NCBI GenBank assembly: GCA_013399855.1
Contig: VXAY01004360.1
Location: forward strand, 2,471,011 to 2,535,010
Source: Oxyruncus cristatus
Lineage: Eukaryota > Chordata > Aves > Passeriformes > Cotingidae
Reading direction: 5' to 3'
DNA length: 64,000 nucleotides
Positions 1 to 11,143 of this stretch are shown piece by piece; within the stretch, counting starts at the first letter, position 1, and each line of letters opens with the position of its first letter. Under the pieces are notes generated by a model, which saw only the letters and a list, made by a program, of their open reading frames with translations, was not told where the DNA came from and did no database searches. The position numbers and the translations under genes were made by a program.

Positions 1-1044
1 GGAAAGCAGAATGCTCCTAGGGAAGGTGCTCAGCACTAACACCTTTATCAGCTCCTGAAAGCAAAGAGTGCAAGAGGAGTCCTCAGGACAGATGACATGG
101 GCAGGACCATGACATAGTGCACCTGTCCCTTCCTTCCAGCAAGGAACATCTTGTTCCCCATTTACCAGGGTAAGGCAACGTGATGTTTGTCCTCTGCTAA
201 ACCACAGGTCTGCCTCACCAGATTCTGACAACAGCAGTAGCAGCTGCCTGGGGACAAGCACAGGTGTCATGGTGTGTTTGGGGGAAGCTCAGGGGCAGGC
301 ACAGAGTTGTGCTTCTGCGCTATATTCTGCACTGTCTATCTGGAAGTTGCACTTGCAGCTCCCTTTAGAGGTGCTTAGCAGCTCCTAGCGTTTGTTTTTT
401 TTCCTACTCTTTATTTGCCCTACCCCTTTTAAAGACAGTTTTACAGTGCAAGTAAAGTTCAGTGTTCCCCTTTTTAAAAAATAAATACTATTTTGATATA
501 AGAAAAAAAGGTTGGCAGAAAAAAAAAAAAGGGTTTTCCCCATGAAAATGAGGATCAGCAGTTCCTGCAGCACAGTGATCTCTCATAGTTTTTCCTTCAA
601 GTCTGGAAGTGAAGGGGACAGGAGAGAGTTTGTCTTTTCAGACACAGCTTCTTTGATCATCCTCATTCACTCTGGAGAATGGAATATTGAATTCCTTTTG
701 CAGTCAGGCTGTACTTAAGCGCTTTTGAGTCTGGCTGCAGTTTGTGGACTTTGTGAAACATGAGTATCCCTCCCACCTCTCCTCTGCCTTTCTTCCCTGA
801 CATAGGGATTTTCAAAGGGCATCATACTGCTTGACCTGAGAAATGGGATGTTCTAAAATGTCCATGGCCATTGATCACATACACATGGCCATGATAGGCA
901 ACTAGGAAGAAGTACTGCAAGTGGAGGGCTGCATTCTCACCCCAAGCTCATGGGTGGAAGATATGGGAGAGGGAATTCATAGCCATACATTGCCCGGTAT
1001 AAACTGAGGCACAACCTTCATTACTAAAGTGAAAGGACCGGAAG

Positions 1045-1059
1045 AAAAAAAAAAAAAAA
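1045..1059 (+). repeat. Poly-A tract (15 A)
   Basis: An uninterrupted run of 15 A follows GGAAG. No retrocopy-like sequence precedes it, so it is listed only as a homopolymer. Confidence 0.9.
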
Positions 1060-1197
1060 TCTTTTAAACTGTTACAATGCCATTTTTGGCAAGGGACAGT
1101 ATTTTCAATTATATTGAATATCTGTTAATGCTGATATAACCAACTCTGCCAGGTTTTCCATTGCAAACCATAAATTTCAGGAGTGTGTAAAACTCTG

Positions 1198-1213
1198 CTA
1201 TGCAAATGCATAG
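1198..1213. promoter_or_regulatory. Octamer motif inside a small palindrome
   Basis: CTATGCA-AA-TGCATAG is a perfect 7-bp inverted repeat with a 2-nt spacer, and it contains ATGCAAAT, the octamer bound by POU-family factors such as OCT1. One motif of this length is expected by chance in a window this size. Regulatory function is inference and weak. Confidence 0.2.
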
Positions 1214-3699
1214 CCTGCGGTGAAACTTGGCAGATAAAGCTTCAGCTGGATAAAGGTTTTACAATAATCTTTGTTAAAAACAAAGTTAATTAAATTTGGG
1301 TTTAAGCAGTGTTTCAACCATTTTTAAGTTACAGAATAATGTCAGGACTTAATTGTACCGTTTATCCCAAGATCTTTAAGTACTGAGGCATCACATAAGC
1401 TGCACAGTGCAATTGGGAAGTTCATTCCCCCTTACACTCAGTCCAGTCAGTCCAGAGCAGAACCAGTGAGGAGCTGGCCTGGGTCTCCCTCAAACAGGCT
1501 GCCTATTCTTCTTCATGCTGCTCTGCAAAATCCAGCTGTTTCAGCAACCACTGCAGACAGACAGTGGTGTGGAGTGCAGAATCAGCACTATAGGGGTTCT
1601 GATGACTAATCCCTCTCCTGCCACCCTGCCCCAAGCCAGAGCACCCTCTCCATCAGGAAGGGTTGCTACATATTCACTGTATGCTGCACCCCTGCTCTGC
1701 ACAGCTCTGTTTTGCTCAGGTGAACAGAATGCATGATCAATCAAGGCCTGTGAGTTTAAATGACTCACTGAAATTGCACAGTAAATTAAAGACACACACT
1801 CACACACAAAAAAATAAAAGAATATAGTGCTGCCGTGAGTTGTAGTCAACTTTGTACTAGAGAGAGAAATGGCTCCAGAGGCTTTAATTTTAAAATGTAT
1901 CTGTTCCCCAAGCTGAAAATCTAATCAATTCATCCATACTGTAGACTAATTACTTTTGGTATTTTGTACTGCAGCAAGGACAGGAAGGGAACAAAATATA
2001 TTTGGTCTGCTCAAGAGTGGCTACTCTACTATATACAACATAGAAAAACGACTATATTTTATCAAAGCATGAAATTGCATTAAGAAACAGAACTAAGAAA
2101 AAAAATCATTTAGTGCCAAGAGTGAAAAAATACTCCTAAGACAAGATGACTTCTAGCAGTACTTACCACAAAGTCTTACAAGGACAGATTCATCTTCTCC
2201 CCATTTTAAGAACCAAGAAAACTTGAAGTGATTTTGGCTTGTCTTAATTCAGGGACTTAACATGTGCAAATTTCAGTCCAAATTGACCCCAGCCCCATCT
2301 CCTTGTGTACAGCCAGCCCTTGCTCATTATCTGACAGCAGGACAAATAGCCTGTTGAACCTTTTGCTCTGCATGCAAGACTACAGCCATGAGAAAACCGC
2401 AAGGATACAGCAGAGTTTAAAATATCTATGTTTTCTTATCAAACAAAGAGAAGATAAACACAACACAGAAATTCTGCTTCTCGGGCATGATGCCAGTGGC
2501 CTCCCTGATAGGACAGGACTACTCCAAAACCTCACTGGAGCCATAAGCATTTTGCATGAACACCACCCAACAAAAGCCACACAAGCACCACCCTGGAAAT
2601 ATTGGATTACCTCGATCTTGTGCAACTCCTTTTTCATATGCTTTACCTATGATTCAACTTTCCCTCCCTGAAAAAGCCTGAAACAGGCCACTGTGAAGCA
2701 GTTCCTTTCATGGCACAAGTCTGGGAAAATTTAGGTAGGGCAATGCTTTGAGAGCAGTCATTTTGTTCCATCGGGAAAACTGTCTGCTAATGTTCAACAG
2801 GCAAAAACAACAGCACCTCTGCTGGGACCTGGACTGTGACAAGCTCAAACTAATTCAGAGAGAGCAGTACAGATACTTTACTTAGCCTTATGTAATTTAC
2901 AGTAGGGGGACTTTGTAGAAAAATCTCCACCTGGATTAAACCAGGGCAGAGCCTATTCCTTTATGTGTGGGGTGGGTGCGGTGATCTGGAAACGCTGATG
3001 CTGTCTTGCACAGTGGTACACTTGTTCCCAGCTGGGACCTCTGGCCATTACTGTAATACAAGTAACACAAGTAAACTCTGTCCCAACCTCATCAGCCTGT
3101 CATTGGGCACCCAAATGTGCTTGAACGATTGAGAACTTGGGCTCATTCCTCTCTGACACCTTTTGCAGGTATCTCTAAATTCCCATTACATTTACTATTT
3201 AGTTGCATTTTGACCTGTGCTTTTTTTAAGTGTTTCCAGGTATTGTCCCACAGCATGGAGAAGGCTTGTTGAAAATCACGATCCTGACAACATGATATGA
3301 AAAATGCTCTGGTTTACTGAGCTACTAGAAGGGGGATGGGAAGTTTTGGAAGACACGAGCCCCAAAGGCTCCACTGATAATATGTAGCAACAGCTAGAGG
3401 CGCTCAAAACATTTTCTTGAGTCTCTGTGGAGTCCTACTGCCAAATCCTGCCAAAGAGTGGTAGTGATGGGAACAGTACAGGCCGTAAATACTGCCACTG
3501 CCACAGAGCTCCAAGGATGGTAGAGAGTTACTTTCCCCAAATCTATTTGCCGCTCACTCACGCTGTAGGGTGCTCCCAGATGAGATCCCCAACATGAGGA
3601 AGTACCTGGCCACCCCTGCCTCCCATTGTTCCAGTAAAACCATTCTGGGCATTTCTACCTTCAGAGGTAGATTTACTTGCACATGATCTAGTAATCACA

Positions 3700-3765
3700 G
3701 TGGGGTTGGACTTGATGATCTCAGAGGTCTCTTCCAACCCAGTTAATACTATGATTCTATGATTT
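3700..3765 (+). mobile_element. CR1 LINE, 3' end fragment
   Basis: This is a severely 5'-truncated CR1 non-LTR retrotransposon in sense orientation. The sequence GGGGTTGGACTTGATGATCT, followed by CAGAGGTCTCTTCCAACC, is the avian CR1 3' UTR. It ends in ATTCTATG octamer units at about 3754-3765 instead of a poly-A tail. Only about 65 bp are left, with no coding part. 5' truncation is typical of CR1, whose reverse transcription usually stops early. The copy is close to the family sequence, so it is probably younger than the copies near 47 and 53.6 kb. Confidence 0.93.
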
Positions 3766-4662
3766 GCTTGAAGGCCTACAAAAGGGATCTTAGGTCCCAT
3801 CACAGATCACCTTACACAAAACAAACAATGAACTCATCCAGCACAACGGCAGCTCAAAGATGAGTTTCAGAAGTTCTTTTTATTTGCGGATATTTGAAAG
3901 ACATCCATAAGCCGTGAGGTCACTTGAAGACTCCAAATGTATTAAAATGTTCAAAATGCTAATACAAAAGGACAGGGAAGTACTCAGCAACTTCTCATTT
4001 TGTCTTTTAGCACATGCCATGAGAAAGGAGATAGTGAAGTAATCAAGAGTACAGTTTTGGAAAGTTGTATAAAAGCATTATTTATGGTCTAAAATTACAT
4101 TGGGTCTCAGAAGTAAAAAAAATAAAAATCCATACCTCTACGTGTTATTAAAGGAGGAAATTGGGCAAGCAGAAATGAGAAATTATTGAAGACTTAACAG
4201 GTCAAAGTAGAGTGTGGGAAACTTGAAGAAAATCCATTTTCCTCCCCTAGAAAAATGATGAAGTAGCAAAGGGAGGAAACAAGGAGCAAGCTAGCTCACT
4301 GAGGAGACCTGGAAACACAAGGAGCCCAGGATCAGACTAGGTTTTCATTTGGATCCACATCCTTATATGGAATTTTTACTTGGATGAAGGGAACACATGA
4401 ATTTTTGACTCATTTTCTAGTTCTTTATACTGCTCTGGCACTTGAGGTTTCTACAGTGTCTTTGCAATGACAGCTGGCTTGGGTTTTCCCCTCACATGTC
4501 TGCTCGCACCACCATTTGAGTAGCTGTCACCCTCTTCAACACTGCAAGGGAACAAATGCCTTCCCAACCAATCAGGGATCCGATGTTCTATTTCTGTCTC
4601 TCTCCTCTGCAGCACAAGTGCTAGGTATCAGAAACAAGGCACTAAGATCAACTGTATCAAGT

Positions 4663-4681
4663 AAAAAAAAAAAAAAAAAAA
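4663..4681 (+). repeat. Poly-A tract (19 A)
   Basis: This is a pure run of 19 A. It follows a sequence resembling a short exon with a pyrimidine-rich acceptor at 4611-4612, but nothing supports a spliced retrocopy. Confidence 0.9.
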
Positions 4682-5939
4682 GGTATCACAGAAAATAAAC
4701 ATTAGAAATAAAGAAATGCAGGAATGTTTAACAATACATACACACAAAGAATAATCCATTTTGACTTACAACAAGTTTGTAAAAATGGTAATGTTTGCAG
4801 AAAGACAATGCTTTCATAAATATATATTATGTGTAAGGGAAATTAATTTTTCATCTTTAATCAGGGTTGATTTAGAAAGCAGTCTGCATGCTTCTGTGTC
4901 TTACAGCCTTCTCTTGAATCTGATACCTAATCCAAGTCTCAAAAGTGGAGAGGCAGAATGCCAATGACCTAGGTAAAAATGCAAAAAGCAGCAGCAACTC
5001 TTGCCTGTGGCATTGTAAAAGTCAAACCACTGTAGCAGATCCTACCACCTAATGAGCAGGAAGAAGGGGAGCTCTCACGTCCGAGAGACAGGCTTCCTTA
5101 AAGGACTTGGCATCAAGGCTGCAGCTTGAAGGCAAGAATTCGCTCTCAACCCCCCTCAAGTAACTGGATGAAGCCAAGATTTGAATGTCAGGCCCTGTCA
5201 TTGTAGGCACAGCATAAATGCCTTGCAGTAATGCCACCATCACGGAAACATTCAGTTGTCAGAGCACGAGCAGCACAATTCGTAAGAAAACCAGCAAATA
5301 TGACAGTCCTTGAATATGAATCTGGAGACAAAGCAGAAACTGCAATCGATTGAGAACATGCAAGTCAAGACTGAGAAAAATAACAGTTTGCAGAGGACTT
5401 TTTAGTTGCTGTGACAGTAATTTACTGTTCAGTGCCGTGAAAGCACCTGAAGGGTGGATACCTGAAAGGCTCTGCCCAGGCTGCAGAAGGCCTGGCAAAG
5501 CTGGGCTGTAAAACAGCCACTCAACCAGCTCCCATATACAGCCTTCTTAGACACCTTTGGACAACATTCCTCTCAGCTAACACTGACTATATAAAGGGTA
5601 AACATCAGGTATATATGAGGTATCAAAATTATAAAAAGGGTAAGAATAAACAAGCCCTCTAAAGCTTTCCCTGTAACAAAGAAAGAGAAAAATCACCTTT
5701 TGATGACAAACCATCCTACTTGCTTTAAAAGTCCTTCTAGAAAGGGCTGAGTTGCCCTCAGGAGATACCACTCTTCTAGCTATGATAGTTACCCAGACAA
5801 CTGGCTTAGGCCTGATGACTATGTTTTTGATGGCAAAAGCCATTTTAGAGGATTCCAAGCTGGACCCTTTCATTCAAATACAACTCACATGCTGGTTTCC
5901 TTTATGCAAACATTCAACAACAACAACAAAGGAGAAAAA

Positions 5940-5975
5940 ACTATAAGAAAACTATAAAAACACTATAAGAAAAAA
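5940..5975 (+). repeat. ACTATAA direct-repeat cluster
   Basis: Three copies of ACTATAAGAAA-like units follow one another with a period of about 11-12 bp. This is probably a local slippage duplication. Confidence 0.6.
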
Positions 5976-8900
5976 AAACTTACTGTAAAATTCAATAGAG
6001 ATTCACCTTTCTGCTTTTTAGTGCTCCTTTGCACTGGCGAAATGGGAGACTGGGCTCTAATGTTCTATGCAGTTTCTAGCACTCTTTGTGGAGCAGACCA
6101 GCTCCACACATCAGACATCTAACATATGTTGTTTATATAACACTTTCAGCTGTGTTGCTACTCTCTCTGAACTCAACAGTTTCCCAAATTTGGGATCTTG
6201 CAAATTGTTCTATTGGGAAAAAGCATTTGGCAGTGGAGCCTGGTAAAAGTGGTACAGAAACTCTTCTCTCTGAAAAGAACACCAAGTCCCATTTTCTGGG
6301 TTTGAGGGTGTCACACGACCAGAGATTTCTTCTTCGTTGGCATCTTCCTATCAGCACACAATCTAAAAACACTCTCTCTTCTAACCTTTTCAGGTTTACT
6401 CAAGGTAGCTGTGCTCAAAGTTTTCCTTTATGTCTCTTTTCCCCCATTTCTCAGTCTTAGTGATTCTTCTGAACAACAGATACCTGAAGGGTCCAGGATA
6501 TTCCTCTGACTTGGGCACTAATATGCATATGGAATATCACCTGAAGAACACCACAATGCCCCAAAGGGTTTACCCACTTCTACCACCTGAAAAAGAGGAG
6601 AGCAGTTGCCCCTAAACTCAAAATAGAGCTATCATTGGGTCATGCTAAAATCTGAGACTGTGATGTCAGGAACTTATTTTAGTGCATGCATGTATGTGGC
6701 CATGGATTGGGCCAAGACAAAGTGGAACTTCCGTATCACTGTAATAAATGAAACCATAAGAAATAATATTAGCAGGATCTTTCCAATATTCTTTCTAATA
6801 ATTCTAATGTATATTCCCAAGAGATATGTCAGTGTGATGTGGAATAGCTCAGACCTAATTTAAATCATACACTTTCAGACTCCTGTTGTTACCTTCTGCA
6901 TCTAGAATACGTAATGAGAAGACCATGTACACTGATATCTCCAGCTTCTTGTCATCTTACAGCATACTCACAGGGTTACTCATGTCATTGTTATGAAGTT
7001 ATTAAAGCCACGTGGTACACAGAAGCAGCCTACTTCTATTTCTGGTCCAGCTCAACATCATAAGGAAAGCACCATCCTTTCCTAAGTGGAGTCAGGCACC
7101 CACGGAAACTATGCTGTTATCTTGGATTCATCCTCTCAAGCAGCAAGTCCCCAGTGGCCACTTGTGGAGGTCTCAAAGGTGCATTAGCTGTCTTTGTAAG
7201 AGATTGCCTGGGTAGAACATAAGAGCGTATCTGGGTAAAACAGGCCTTTGTTCTCGGTACTAAAGCTCTAAAAGCAAAACAAAAGCTGGTGTCCCGGATA
7301 GAGCAAGTCCAAAGACGTGGAAAGAGCTTTGCTGCCATGCTTGAACCACTCACATCCAGCATATGCTCCTCTGAAAAGTACATCTAGAAGATACTTTCAT
7401 CCTGGCTAAGTTGAGAGTGTTTCTTATCTATAATATCGGATTGAACTGCTAAAGCAAGATTGTAAACAGGAGAAAGGGGATTAAAGGGTAAAGAAGAAAG
7501 ATCCTCTCCACGTTTCAAAACAAAACAGGAATCTTATTAGCATTTTAATGAATAGACTATCTGGATGGTGAAAATCTTATGAACTGTTAAGTTCTGGACA
7601 GAAGTGAATCTTGACCCTCATTACCGAAAGACACCCTACATGCGAGAGGGTGTTTGTGAAGCTAGAGAAGCAGATGCTTTCCAGACCAACATCACTTCTC
7701 TGTCTGCAGGCAGCCAAGAGAGACTAGAGTTGGTGACCCAGCTGACTTTTGCTGCTTTTATTTTCCTTACAAAATAACATTAATATTAATATGTCAGCAA
7801 CAAAACAAAAAAACGTGAACCTGTACAGCACAGCAGTTAGCTGCATAGGTTAGCACCCTGCAGTCAGATGTAATCTGCCTGTCCTGTAGCTGAGGAAATA
7901 AGAAATACTCATCCCAGCCTAAATAACCACCACATGCCTGCAGAGCTCTTACTGCTGAGAGGAGGGTTGTCACATGCATGGGGTTGTCATTGCTCATATC
8001 CCGGTTCTGCTCCTCCTCACCAAGGCACAGCAGGAACCAGCCCTGCACCCCAGCCTTGCTCCAGTCCTGCAGCTGCACCAGTGGGGAACAGAGCTTGGGG
8101 AGGAGGGAGGAAGATAAGGCTCTTCCTGGCTTACCAGGAAAAGTGCACCAAGAAAGAGAGGCAGGTGGGAGGCAGTTGTCTTCAGGGAGAGGAAGACAAC
8201 AAGGCACTCTTGGGAGAGGTGGGTTATGGGAGATGAGCTACAGCCATGGCCCATCTGTTCAAATTGAAGTTAATTTCAGCATGGGCTACATTATGCAGGA
8301 GATGAGCACAGAGATACCACAATGGACTTCAAATGCATAGAAGTCTCAAGCTATCTCTTCATAGCATGTAGCTGTTGACCCACAGAGACAGCTTCAGAGT
8401 CATTCTCTATTAACATCACAACACGCAACATTCTTGCTGGTACCATCCCCACGATTTCTTCTACTGCCTCCCCTACGTCTGTTGAATGGCAATGGCCATA
8501 CTTCTGTGGCATTGCCACCTCTTAGGGTTATATCATTAATCTGCTGCTCCAATCACAGCTGCAGCTGAGGACTCACATTAACATCTTTCATGTTGTTTCT
8601 TTACCAGTAAGTTTTTAAACTCTCAGGGAGAAGAGCTGAAAACATGAAGTGAATACACATCAAACCATGAAGAACAGAGGAAAAGAAAACTGAAAAAAGG
8701 CATGACTTCTCAGCTCAGCAGGTGTGCTGAGAGCATAGCTGAGGATCGCTATCAGAGGTCTTTGTTGATGTGATGCAAGATACATGAACAAAATGTAAGA
8801 AAAAACTGTGTGTGCCAGTGACTGCAGGAGAACTGTACTTAGTCATAGGCAATGACAACAAAACTCCTCCTGAGAGAGCAACAACAAAACTCACAGGTCT

Positions 8901-9639
8901 GAACAAAGTTTTTTTAAAAAGGCAGCCATGACAAAAGAGAATATACCTGCTTATCCAAACACAATCCCAAACCTCGTTCTTTAAGATGAGTTTCAGGTGT
9001 CTCTACTAATGCTCCTGCCTGGCATGAAAGCAGCTTTGGCTGTGTCTCTCTAAGCAAGCTCTGCTGAGCAACTTGGCCATGAGGCCTCAGCTGCTAGTTA
9101 AAAAAGGCCAGCTCAAACAGTAAAAATGAGCCATTTGTACATGCTTTGGAGCAGAAGGAAACAAGCATGACTGCAAAGCCACCATCTCCAGTTCCTCCCC
9201 TAACCCTCCAGTACAACGAGGGAGAGAAGCCATCACATAAGAGCTCAGCTAAATAGTAACAGTGATAGTAAGAGCCCCAGAAGTCTGTTTCATATGTACA
9301 CAAGCGAGCACAGCACTGACATGGATGCAGCCACCTGAGTATAATGTCAGTGCATCCTCAATCTTTTGAGCTGTATTGACTTATTGTAAAGATATATCAC
9401 CTCAGCTTTGCAATAACAGCCCACCTTCAGCATTAATCTTCTGCTTCTTTTCCACAACATTTACTGATTTTACACAGTGTAAATTCAGAGACTGAAACAA
9501 AACCTTAACTCAGAGTAATTGATGTGGACATGCTTATTGGATACCAATGGATGGAGCTTTTGTTCAAAACCCAAAGTTACAGAATTTCCAGTCTTTTTTT
9601 GACAATTAGTGGTCAAAAACTCCAATTTCAAGATAATTT

Positions 9640-9653
9640 ATTTTAATTAAAAT
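9640..9653. repeat. AT-only palindrome
   Basis: ATTTTAATTAAAAT is a perfect 14-bp palindrome with a TTAATTAA core. In AT-rich DNA such palindromes are expected occasionally. Confidence 0.5.
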
Positions 9654-10106
9654 TAGGCCTAAACTTATATACAAAACTTTACTGTCAGTGTGCCAGCCAT
9701 TTCATATCTGAATAACCAACATTATATGCTGTACATTTGACCCTGAATAATACTGTACGTCTTAGATCAACACTTGAACAATCTTTAAGCAAGAAAAAAG
9801 TACAAAATTTAAAGTTACACAAAATGACAGAGAATTTACTTTAAGGACTGCCATCCAATTGAAGACAAACCTCAACATTCACTCTCCTATAAAAGGCAAT
9901 AGTGAGTGGATTTTATTCAGCTTAAGTCTAGAGAAACCAGCTCTACCTGGTCCTACTGGAATGTTTTCATGCAAGTCCTGCTATTGCAAAGCCATTGAGT
10001 AGGTGATTACTGCAATCAAAAAGTTGGAGGACTATAAATGGTGCAGCAGAGCCTACCAAAAACCTGAACTTTCTGTTCTGAAGGAAAGGAATAAACTGAG
10101 AGACAG

Positions 10107-10132
10107 TAATGGCTGGGCATACCCAGCCATTA
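10107..10132. repeat. Perfect hairpin, 11-bp stem, 4-nt loop
   Basis: TAATGGCTGGG and CCCAGCCATTA are exact reverse complements separated by CATA. Pairing stops at both ends (G against G). It is too short for a microRNA precursor. No T-run follows, and the host is a eukaryote, so it is not read as a terminator. A cruciform or a scar of template switching is the likeliest explanation. Confidence 0.8.
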
Positions 10133-10799
10133 GAGAGCAAACTTGGGGAATATAAAATAATATAGGCAACATTTGTGGAGTTTCAATAAGGACAAAATAG
10201 AGCAATAAAGGATAAGAAACAAACAACCCAGAATTGGATTACCAAGTACAGTCTTACTAGATTCGTGCTCTATATCCTACTTTATATTGAATTTCACCAG
10301 AAGACAGAATTTAGTGTGAGCTGGGGAAGAAGGGCTACATGTGTAAGTGTATGTTGGGAGGTGGGAAATGTTAATGAGGAGGGAATAAGTGAGCATCAAT
10401 TACAAATGTTTCTCAAATGACTGTTTCTCATTCTAGTCTCAGATACACTATTAACTGTAATAATTTTCTTTTAAAAGCATAGAGAAATGTTTTTGTTTTC
10501 CTTTCAGCTGTTTTTCAGGGAGTAGGAAGTAACCATAAGCTATGATAATAAAATATAACTATCTGCTGTCTTTAGAGGATTTCCAAATTGCTTTGAAGCT
10601 GCTGAGACAGAATGACCTCTTTTGGTGTGAAAGGTGGAACAAGAAGTCTCTTTATTCCAAAAGCTGCCCACAGATAAAACCTGCATGTCCAAGTGAAAGA
10701 GAAACCATTCTTCTCTCCTTTTACAGGTAGGGAGGGTCTTGGCTCATTTCTGTCTCTTCCTGCCTTTTACCCAGCCAAATTAAGTAGGTCAGATTAATT

Positions 10800-10814
10800 A
10801 AAAAAAAAAAAAAA
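10800..10814 (+). repeat. Poly-A tract (15 A)
   Basis: A run of 15 A follows AGATTAATT. No element is attached. Confidence 0.85.
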
Positions 10815-11126
10815 TCTTCTCAGTGCACTTTTTTGCAGCATGGTACCATCAGAGCAAGAGGCGCAATGCCAAGGCTAAGAAGTCTCCCCTCAGTCTACAG
10901 CTGGAAGAAGTTGTAAAGTCACAGCCCAGTTCAGTGGCATTAAGCAATTCCTGTCATTCAAATCAAGTGCTTAAAGGACTAGACTAAGGTCCTGCTATTT
11001 CAGCCAGATATATCCAAGGAGATTCTCACCATCACATGTCATTTCTGTTCCAATCCCAAAAATTTAACTACAGTATGAGGTGCTGCTAGCCAATCCTCAG
11101 CTACTCTATTAATGGGGAATTAAAGT

Positions 11127-11143
11127 GATTAATGGAATTAATC
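11127..11143. promoter_or_regulatory. Palindromic TAAT site (homeodomain-like)
   Basis: GATTAAT-GGA-ATTAATC is a perfect 7-bp inverted repeat with a 3-nt spacer, which places TAAT and ATTA three bases apart. Paired-class homeodomain dimers bind TAAT-N3-ATTA sites, but the GGA spacer does not fit their preferred pyrimidine-N-purine spacing bases. Binding is inference only. Confidence 0.2.

Larger units (their letters stand above)
1..3699. other. Non-coding unique sequence, no gene seen
   Basis: Short open frames occur on both strands (the longest is 135 codons at 2264-2671), but none has a recognisable domain, a conserved-looking composition or convincing splice sites. The segment holds a 15-A tract at 1045-1059 and a small inverted repeat around an octamer motif at 1198-1213. 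A 12-bp palindrome, TCCCAGCTGGGA, lies at 3026-3037. It is read as intergenic or intronic DNA. Confidence 0.7.

Noticed and set aside
863..893. Two CATGGCCAT copies 21 bp apart
   Set aside because: The unit is nearly self-palindromic and short, so repeat and inversion are both trivial.
4613..4660. Possible 48-bp exon with a strong pyrimidine-rich acceptor (AG at 4611-4612) and donor GTAAAA at 4661
   Set aside because: A single acceptor and weak donor are expected many times in 64 kb by chance. The donor runs into a poly-A tract and the encoded residues are unremarkable.
7631..7653. Hairpin ACACCCT...AGGGTGT
   Set aside because: A 7-bp stem with a 9-nt loop is common by chance.
8175..8200. 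Hairpin GTTGTCTTC...GAAGACAAC
   Set aside because: A 9-bp stem with an 8-nt loop is expected once or twice in a window of this size.
7934..8340. Several open frames on both strands (up to 137 codons)
   Set aside because: The overlap of frames reflects higher local GC with few stop codons; no protein family recognised.
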